Shown: one piece after another, positions 56,921 through 64,000 of the stretch | How positions within the stretch are numbered: position 1 is the stretch's first letter | How the letters are laid out: each line of letters starts with the position of its first letter | Origin: Acanthochlamys bracteata | Taxonomy: Eukaryota; Streptophyta; Magnoliopsida; Pandanales; Velloziaceae | NCBI GenBank assembly: GCA_019914995.1 | Contig: CM034139.1 | Location: 2,024,461-2,088,460 of the forward strand | DNA: 64,000 bases | Direction: 5' to 3' | Program-made: the position numbers and the translations under genes | The notes under the pieces: generated by a model | Databases searched by the model: none | Told to the model about the DNA's origin: nothing | What the model saw: the letters and a program-made list of their open reading frames with translations, nothing else

Positions 56921-57119
56921 GACAAAGCAAAATTTAATTGCAGCAGCAATTTAAGAAGTGATTATTCTAGTAGAAGCTACAAATACCTAGACAATCAAAA
57001 CAAACAGAAACTTTTAACCTACCACTTGTTTGTGCATGCATGGAAGAGATGGATACCATTTGACCAACCAAAAACCAGTATGAATGCAACACACCAAACA
57101 GTAAAATAATAAAGTTAGG

Positions 57120-57260
57120 CGTACCTGAAAATTGTGAGTTGTAGCATTCCTCACAACCATGACATCGAGTGGCATTATTCTAGATGTAAGTTGCAAAATC
57201 TTCTAAAAACCACCACATTTGCATAAAATTCAAGACAACTTTCAATATTCGTGTATCTGC
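57120..57260 (-). pseudogene. Module D copy, frameshifted
   Basis: Minus: ATAATGCCACTCGATGTCATGG, GTTGTGAGGAATGCTACAAC, CACAATTTTCAG|GTACGC. The donor is intact and the 3' half (IMPLDVMVVRNATTHNFQ) is open; the 5' half is shifted. Paralog of 24405-24540. In the left copy only its last ~60 bases survive next to the copia LTR. Confidence 0.5.
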
Positions 57261-57344
57261 AAGGAATATAATAAGCAATCATAACAAGTCAAATTATTTA
57301 CCCTAAACAAAAAAATCAAACAAACAAACACCAACTTTACGATG

Positions 57345-57735
57345 CTGAAGATGACAAACTGATGGCCAAGGACTAGAAGAGTTCTAACGGAGGCCATCAG
57401 ATCTTATAACCTAAAGGAAAGAGGAAGAAAGACAAAACAATTATAGGTGTAAGAAGACGAATCAACTTAAGCCACAATAAGTGGATTTAAAGAAGCAGAC
57501 CACTTAACTAGCCATGAAAAGATTCGCTTGATTGATTGAAAGAACTGAAGAAGTGTTGGTCCTCTGACAAGCAATCAATTGTTATTTTGACATGGAACAA
57601 GACGAGGGAAGGAAAATTTGAATAGTATGCAAGAAGCTAAGACCTAAGAAGGAACATGACAAATCAAAGAAAAAGAACTTAACTATCAACAAGTGGGATG
57701 AGTTGATCAATTACCTTGCATTGAAGGGAAGTTCG
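57345..57735 (-). repeat. ~175-bp unit block 10
   Basis: Co-linear with 13750-14160 at a few percent divergence. Confidence 0.6.
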
Positions 57736-57789
57736 CAAAAATGAAGCCAAGCCAGAGAGCAACACAAATTGGCAAGAAACAAATCACAC

Positions 57790-58320
57790 CTCTGTATTAG
57801 ATGTGGATTACATATCTTCTTAAGGCAAACAAATCCACCTCAAGCCTATGCCATGTACTAGATAAATCAAGGATGGAGTCAAATAGAAAGTTGATAACCA
57901 TAAAACAAAAGATGACAAGTTACAGCATTGATTAGTAATAATCATAAAGTGAGTAGTACTAAAACAGCATATACCCTTGATATACCATTCTATTTGTTGA
58001 TCCAAAAGAAAAAAAAAAGAAGTCCTGTTGTTACTCTTCCGTTAATTACAAGAAGCAATGAACTTAACAATGAAGAAAATAAAGTCAAGGATCCAATGAT
58101 AAAATATTAAAAGAAAGTATATAATTGCTTAGAATGCCAGTCACTACATTAACAAACTAACAATGGCAAGATAGATTGTCAAATCAGGAACAATGCTCAA
58201 CTCTGCACTCACTGGATCATTCATCTCCTCAGGATCAAAACAAATCTTTCTCGGGCTACATTAAGTAATAGAGAAAACATAAAGGATGGAGTCAAATATA
58301 AAGTCAATGAACTATACTAA
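57790..58320 (-). pseudogene. Two exon-4-like copies, right half
   Basis: 57790-57905 matches 14205-14310 and 58205-58320 matches 14590-14715. Both are shifted and the first lacks the donor. Confidence 0.5.
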
Positions 58321-58539
58321 TCCAAAACAAAGCCAAAGTAATCCATTCTTAATGTTTATATAAAAAGCCATCCACTCAATGGCATCATTGTATTAAATTC
58401 ACGTTACTACTTACAGAAACCAAATCACATAATTTTTCAATCAATAAATGCAACTCAATTTGATATATGATTCAATCACCTAATCATAAACAACATCATG
58501 GACACTACAAACACAAAGCAATCATAGTAGAGCTTAAAG

Positions 58540-59110
58540 AGCTCTTACTTCTTTATTAGCGCTACCTTGAAATTTTAAATGGTTGCTTATACACAGAGAA
58601 AGTGAGCATTATTGACTCTTGCTACAAAACAACAAGAACGAATTCAATTGAAAATCAAAACCTGTTAGATACCAACAAACATCTTTACCTTTATCCGCTT
58701 AAAAGATTGATTCAGTTTTAATTTAATGACAATTCTTGATTGGATTTCTTCTTAATCACTCCTTGATTAGTTTGATTCTTCTTAAAGGAAACAGACACAA
58801 GTAAAAGAACTAAAGAACAAGCTACCCTCAGAGTAATGCTTAAGCAGCACAGGTCATTATAAAAATACAACTTATGACAAATTAAATAATTTTCAAAGAC
58901 CATGTGAATCTTGAAAATTGAAAAAAAAAAAAAAAACGGCAAAAAAAGAGTCATTGTTTTGCAAATTATTAAATGAAGACGTAATCATCATGGATAAGGA
59001 AGATAGAATGAACTTATAATCGCCATTTGCACCTATTTAGTATGAAATTGAACCTACCTATTTCCTGTTTGTGACTTCCAGTTGTGAAAAGCTGAATACT
59101 AGTTGACTCC
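58540..59110 (-). pseudogene. Exon 3- and exon 2-like copies (set IV)
   Basis: Exon-3-like CAACCATTTAAAATTTCAAG|GTAGCG at about 58562-58581 and exon-2-like 34-nt copy near 59060-59105. The latter keeps ATTCAG|CTTTTC and the GTAGG donor, but its last codon is TAG instead of CAG. The region has one copy of the ~840-bp unit that is doubled in the left half. Confidence 0.55.
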
Positions 59111-59999
59111 AGTTTCTTTCTTAGCTCTACCTCGTAATAGGAAATGGTTTCTTATACCCAGTAAATGAGTATTACTGACTCCAGTAGCAGAACAGCAAGA
59201 ACGAATTCAATTGCAAATCAAAACCTACCCATACCAACAAATTTCTCTTCCTTGTCATTTAAAGTTTGATTCATTTTTTATTTAACGACAATTCTTGATT
59301 GGCTTGATTCTTCTTAATCAATTTATAATCACCATGATTTTTCTTAAATTAAAGAGACACAAGTAAACAAGCTAAGCTCAGAGTTCATCTTAAACAACAC
59401 ATCATTATTAATAAAAACACAACTTATGACAGATATGAACTGTGTTAATCGTGAAATTGAAAATCATAAAGACGGAAAAAAGAGAATTACTTGTCAATTT
59501 TTGAAAGAAGGCACTGCCATGATGGGTAAGGAAGATAGAATGAGCCTGATTCTAATCAAATATGAAACTGGAAAACAGAACCTGTTAATGTTTTTCACAC
59601 TTAATTATAAAATACAATGCAAATGTGATTTTAACATCGTTAAACTATTAAATTACTGAATGAGGATGAAAGAATTATCCGAAGGAAATGAAATAATAAA
59701 CAAAATAAAATAAGATTATAAGAAAATAAAACAACAAAACAGATTACTATGTGCTTTGAAAAATCATGTACTGTTCATAATATCATGGAATATAACAGAG
59801 ATTTATCAACTAAACTATATTTTGACTTATCACCAACGTGGTTCCCCAATTTTTTCATCATTTATTAGATTAGAAATTTACTATTGCAATACTCTGGAAA
59901 CAAAGTTTTTATAAAGTGCTTAGCTCTTTCCATTGGCATAATGGCGAAACCTAGTAATCCTTAACAGTGAAATTATTTAAAGAAAAACAAAAATACCAT

Positions 60000-61120
60000 T
60001 ATAGTAATGATGAAGATGTCAACCTGACGGTCAAGTATTAGCGTTCTAGTGGAGGACGTTGGATCTTCTAGCCTAAAGGGGAGAGGAAGGGAGGCAAAAC
60101 AATCGATGTGCAAGAAAACTAATCAGTGTGCACACCATAAATGGATTCAAAGAAGCAGGAAAATTAGCTAGCCAATAAAATCGACAGCTTCGTTCGTTGA
60201 GAATATCGAAAAAATGTCGACACACCAACCAGCACTCATCAATTGGTTCTTTTGACATGGACAAAGTGGGAGAAACAGAAATCAGTTACTAAGCCAGAAA
60301 GCACGGATGAAAAATCAACAAGTCCAACCAAAGAAGAAGAGAACTTAGATAATAACTTAAGCAATTGATTGATCGATTGCCTTGCATCGAAGAGAAGATC
60401 GCCTTCCAACCCGAACTCCTTTGGTTCTTTTTAACCAAAATTAAAGAGTACAATAGGCAAAACAATCAGCAAGCAACCCAAAAATTCTAAGCACAATTAA
60501 AGGATTTGAAAAAAAGCTTGTTAGATAACTAAGAATGTGAAATGAAGGCTATATTTATTGCCAGCATTGAGGAGAACTTGATCCTCTCACCAGCACTTCA
60601 TTCTTTAAATCTGGAAAGAAGAAGGAGAAATGTAAAATAAGTAATATATAAGCAAACAAGGCAATTTGTGGAGCTACATAAGGACTTAAAGAAACAGATA
60701 AGTAACTGACATAATCGGTTTGTCGTGCAAACTAAAAAAGTAGAACGCATACATTGGGATTTTAATTCTTTAACCTAAACGATAAGAGAAAAGGAAAACA
60801 ATCACTACCAAGTACATTAAGAAAATTAAATTAAAAAGTTCAGAGAAGCAGACAACTTAGCTAAGCAAGATAGCTATTGAAGGATTGAATGCCACTCACA
60901 AAAAAGGTTCACCAAAAAGAATCTGAATTGCTTCTTTTTTCTTAGAACAAAGAGGAGGCAGGATAGAAAAACAGTATGCATGAAAACTAAACTAATTGAG
61001 AAACGCAATAGGAGGACTCAGAGAAGAAGGAAACTGAACTAAGCATGCCAAGGAGTTCTTGATCATTGCTTGCCAAAGGATAAAATCAGTGGTGCTATTG
61101 CAGACTAAAGCTCAAAAAAC
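60000..61120 (-). repeat. ~175-bp unit block 11 (7 units)
   Basis: Co-linear with 17285-18375. Small scrambled differences occur, for example near 60905-60935 and at 61082-61110, where a piece of module D (CAGTGGTGCTATTGCAGACT) replaces the normal unit sequence. Confidence 0.7.
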
Positions 61121-62130
61121 TTTGGAAGAACTGACAAAGGAAACTAAAAAAACAAGATTTGAGACATTAATTTGTAAGAGCTACCACTTAACCCACTAGA
61201 AAATAGTTGCAACGTGAAATATAGAGTTTAAGACTTCTTGGAGAATACATATTATAAGACGTAAAGCTGTGAGCTTCAAACTGTTGACTACATTCACTAA
61301 TTTGGTTCAAGATACAATTTAGTTCATCTAGAACAAGATGTCATAGTTACTACAATTATCCAAGCCTACCCAAATTGTTTTCTGCGGTTTGAGATCAATG
61401 CAACTTGCCTTGGTGTCTGTTTCCACATTAGCATTTAGTTTAAGAAATTATGAACATAGACCAAGAGGGAGTGCATAAAACCACGCCCTGGCCTCATAAC
61501 AACTTTCTTATTATGACCCTAAACATAGGCAAACTGGAATTTTTCCTAATGGATTTTCTAGGTCCTCTAATCAAACATCTTTAAAGTGCAAACAAGAAAT
61601 AAATAAATAAAGTCTCACTAACCTCAACGGAATACTGCATGCTAACTCCACAATGCTGGTGCTATTTTGACATTCTGGAGGAACAACCAAATAGAACAAG
61701 ATCAATTGTTTTGACAATAGTTTAAATACAAAAATCCAAAATCTAAGTCAGAGGCCACGATAAGATCCACATAAACTACAAGAACTACAGTGTCTACATC
61801 CTCAGAAATAGATTAATCAAAATGAATACATGTAGCAAAGACTTTACTTTGTACGAGGAGTGCGCCCTATCAGACTATCCAAATCGTTTCCTGTCACTAT
61901 CAGAGAACTTTATCTAAAGGACGACAACCGTGTGTATAAAATTAGGAAAGAGAAGACACCACAAAGTTGGCAAGATAACAATCACTAAGACATATTTTCT
62001 TCGATGTTAATAAAGAACTTTTAAAACGTGATTACTTGCAAAGCCATAACCTATTACAGATGAAGTCTATAAAGATAAATAAATAGAGCACTTTAGTGGA
62101 ACCAAACCTTCTTCGCATAAAGAAAGTAAT
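61121..62130. other. Spacer module, right half
   Basis: Matches 18376-19380. Noncoding. Confidence 0.5.
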
Positions 62131-62134
62131 TACC

Positions 62135-62465
62135 AATTTGAAAGTCATGAATTCCAGCATTTTGCATCTAGAAAGAATTATGCTGCAGACATAACTACAA
62201 CAAAAAGAATCTGAATAGCTATCTCTTGTTTCCTGCATGCATGGAATAGATGACATACTTATACCAAACAAAAACTAATATGAGTGAAACGTACCAAGTA
62301 GTAAAACAATAATACTATGTCTACCTGAAAATTGGGATTTGTAACATCCCTAACGACCACAAAATCAGTGGTGCTATTGCAGACTTAAGTTGCAAAAACC
62401 TTTAGAAACACTGCATTATTTGACATCCAAAACAGCCTGCAGCAGTTGTTGCATCTGCACAGAAA
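62135..62465 (-). pseudogene. Modules C and D, right half
   Basis: Module C at 62135-62190 shares the TAG stop of 19390-19445. Module D at 62325-62465 starts GTGCAG|ATGCAACAACTGCTGCAG and ends CCAATTTTCAG|GTAGAC. Its 3' part (TTDFVVVRDV) is open, but the 5' part contains a stop. Confidence 0.5.
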
Positions 62466-62514
62466 ATAAATGCAAGCATACCAAGCTGAAAACTATTACA
62501 GAGAATAATAAAGA

Positions 62515-63450
62515 CCACCATGGTAAAGCTGAAGACATCAAACTGATGTCTAAGGACTAGGGCAGCTCCACAAGATACTGTGAGATCTTTTAACCTAAAA
62601 AGAAGATGTAGAGAGGCAAAACAAGTAATGCTGAAGAAGACTAATCAACATACGCTGTACCAAATGAATTCAAAAGGCAAGCAACCTAATTCGCCATGAA
62701 AAGCACGCTTGATTCATTGAACACAATGACGAAATGTTGACCCTCAACCAGCGCTCACTTGGTTCTTTTGACATGGAAAAACGCAGGAGAAAAAGAAATC
62801 AATTAGTATGCAAGACAGCTACAAATGACGAACCAACAGGTCCAACAAAAGAAGAAGAGAACTTAGCTAATAATTCAGCGGGCTGCTTAATCAATTGATT
62901 TGCATCCAGAAAGGTTCGCGCCTCTAAGCATAACTCTTTTGGTTATTTTACCTAAATCGAAGAGCATGATAGGGAAAAAAATCAGCTTGAAAGCATGCCA
63001 ACAATACCAAGTAGCACAAAAGGATTTGGCAAAGTACGCAATCTAACTAAGCAGGCGAATTACCTACCTGATTGATAGCGTGCATTAAAGATAGGTTGAC
63101 CTTCCAACAGTGCCCGATTCTTTAAATCTGAAGCAAAGAAGGACAAATGAAAACAATGACTCAGATTAGGAGAAGTAAGTAATCAAACTATGCACGAAAA
63201 TGGCTGCTTGATTGAATGGTTGTACCAAAGATTGACAGCAGTCCAACCAGCACTTTATTGGTTATTTTTACCTCAGAACAAATAGGGAGGCAAAAAAGAT
63301 AATTAGTATGCAAGCAAACTTATGAAACTTAAGAAGCAAAAGAAGGATTCAGAAGAAGGAAACTTAACTAAGCCGGCAAATGGCTGTTTGATTGATTGCT
63401 TGCAGTGAAAATAAGTTGACCATCGACCACCACTATCTGCAGCTACTTTT
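62515..63450 (-). repeat. ~175-bp unit block 12 (about 6 units)
   Basis: Co-linear with 19790-20720. Confidence 0.7.
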
Positions 63451-64000
63451 GGAAGAGCTGGCAAAGCAAACTAAACTAAAAGTTCATTTGAGACACAATC
63501 CATTCTGCAAGTGCTACCATATACCCAACAACAGAACAGTAGGCTAGTGAGTCAGTTAGAGTTTTAGACAATTAAACAAGAGTTTTGAGAAACTTCTTTG
63601 TAATTTTATATATAACAAGATCCGAGACTGTGACCTCAAACTTGGTGTAGAACAAATTTAAGAAATATAGGCCTTGCTAATTTTGTCTAATATACTAGAT
63701 TGTCAAAAGTATCCAAGATATCTTCCCATCAATTAATGACCAAAAATTCACAGTTATTTAAGGACCTAAACTGTTCTTTCCACTTGTAACAAAAAATAAC
63801 AAACAAAATATAATAACAATAAAAGAACAAGAAAACTTTCAGGTGTCACTTTCAGTAACACCAGCATTTAGTTTAAGAAATATAGGCCTTGTTGGGAATG
63901 ATAATCCACGTCCTTTTTGCCTTCATCAGGTGCGGTTTTTGGTTGACTCAGGACATGGCCTGATAAAAGTTCATTCAATAATTGATGATGCTGATATATT
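63451..64000. other. Scrambled spacer at the right edge
   Basis: Co-linear with 20721-21116 but with pieces out of order. TAAGAAATATAGGCCTTG appears at 63660 and again at 63875, and 63713-63840 is a shortened version of 28400-28580 (CATCAATTAATGACCAAAAATTCA...). No gene. Confidence 0.55.

Larger units (their letters stand above)
55330..64000 (-). other. Repeated gene-like locus, right copy (continues past the window)
   Basis: From 57231 on it is co-linear with 13634-21116. The part 55330-57230 resembles 22590-24530 and 27160-27600 rather than anything next to the left copia LTR. No first exon is present, so the 5' end of this copy lies to the right of the window. Modules are listed separately. 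Confidence 0.6.

Noticed and set aside
17285-63450. ~175-bp units as conserved coding exons
   Set aside because: The shared phrase appears in different frames and with stops in most units. Some unit ends look like splice sites, but no common peptide survives.
1-64000. tRNA, rRNA or organellar DNA insertions
   Set aside because: No tRNA A/B boxes with a cloverleaf, no rRNA-like blocks and no recognisable plastid or mitochondrial genes were seen on either strand.

Overview
This is nuclear DNA from a flowering plant, most likely a eudicot, though the species cannot be told. It is AT-rich, has no long open reading frames, and contains Ty1/copia, hAT and PIF/Harbinger elements, a long gypsy-like solo LTR, plant-type telomeric heptamers (TTTAGGG) and short GT-AG-bounded exons. 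There is no sign of an organellar or bacterial origin.

Layout, left to right. 1-1093: 5' part of a decayed hAT (BED/DUF659) element on the minus strand. 1724-13613: a decayed Ty1/copia element on the minus strand with two nested insertions. One is a 501-bp hAT-type MITE (4592-5092, 8-bp target duplication). The other is a 6.7-kb PIF/Harbinger element (5463-12154, 3-bp target duplication) that carries a transposase, a Myb/SANT-like gene and an unusual block of tandem and telomere-like repeats. 13614-40130: about 26 kb of gene-like but heavily repeated sequence, read on the minus strand. It is built from recurring short exon-like modules and blocks of a degenerate tandem repeat with a period near 175 bp. 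Only its 5' end, near 40.1 kb, has a recognisable leader and first exon; that exon continues through two microexons and a fourth exon in one consistent reading frame. I do not recognise the protein. 40707-43854: a 3.1-kb solo LTR with a perfect 5-bp target duplication. 43860-48650: intergenic AT-rich DNA and a degenerate minisatellite. 48660-51710: a second, fuller hAT element. 51722-54812: a second, internally deleted copia copy. 54813-55327: a hAT-like terminus. 55330-64000: a second copy of the exon/175-bp-repeat locus, running out of the window.

The two halves are paralogous. Position 1 corresponds to 50657, 13634 to 57231 and 21116 to 64000, so a segment made of hAT + copia + repeated gene was duplicated in tandem with a period of roughly 43-50 kb. 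The copies then diverged by insertions, deletions and a local duplication. Inside the repeated locus smaller duplications of about 2.5-3 kb recur (for example 31.4-34.2 kb with 35.5-37.95 kb). The most interesting unexplained item is this locus: an unidentified multi-exon gene whose microexons and downstream ~175-bp units have been amplified many times. All similarity statements come from reading the sequence by eye; no alignment or database search was run.
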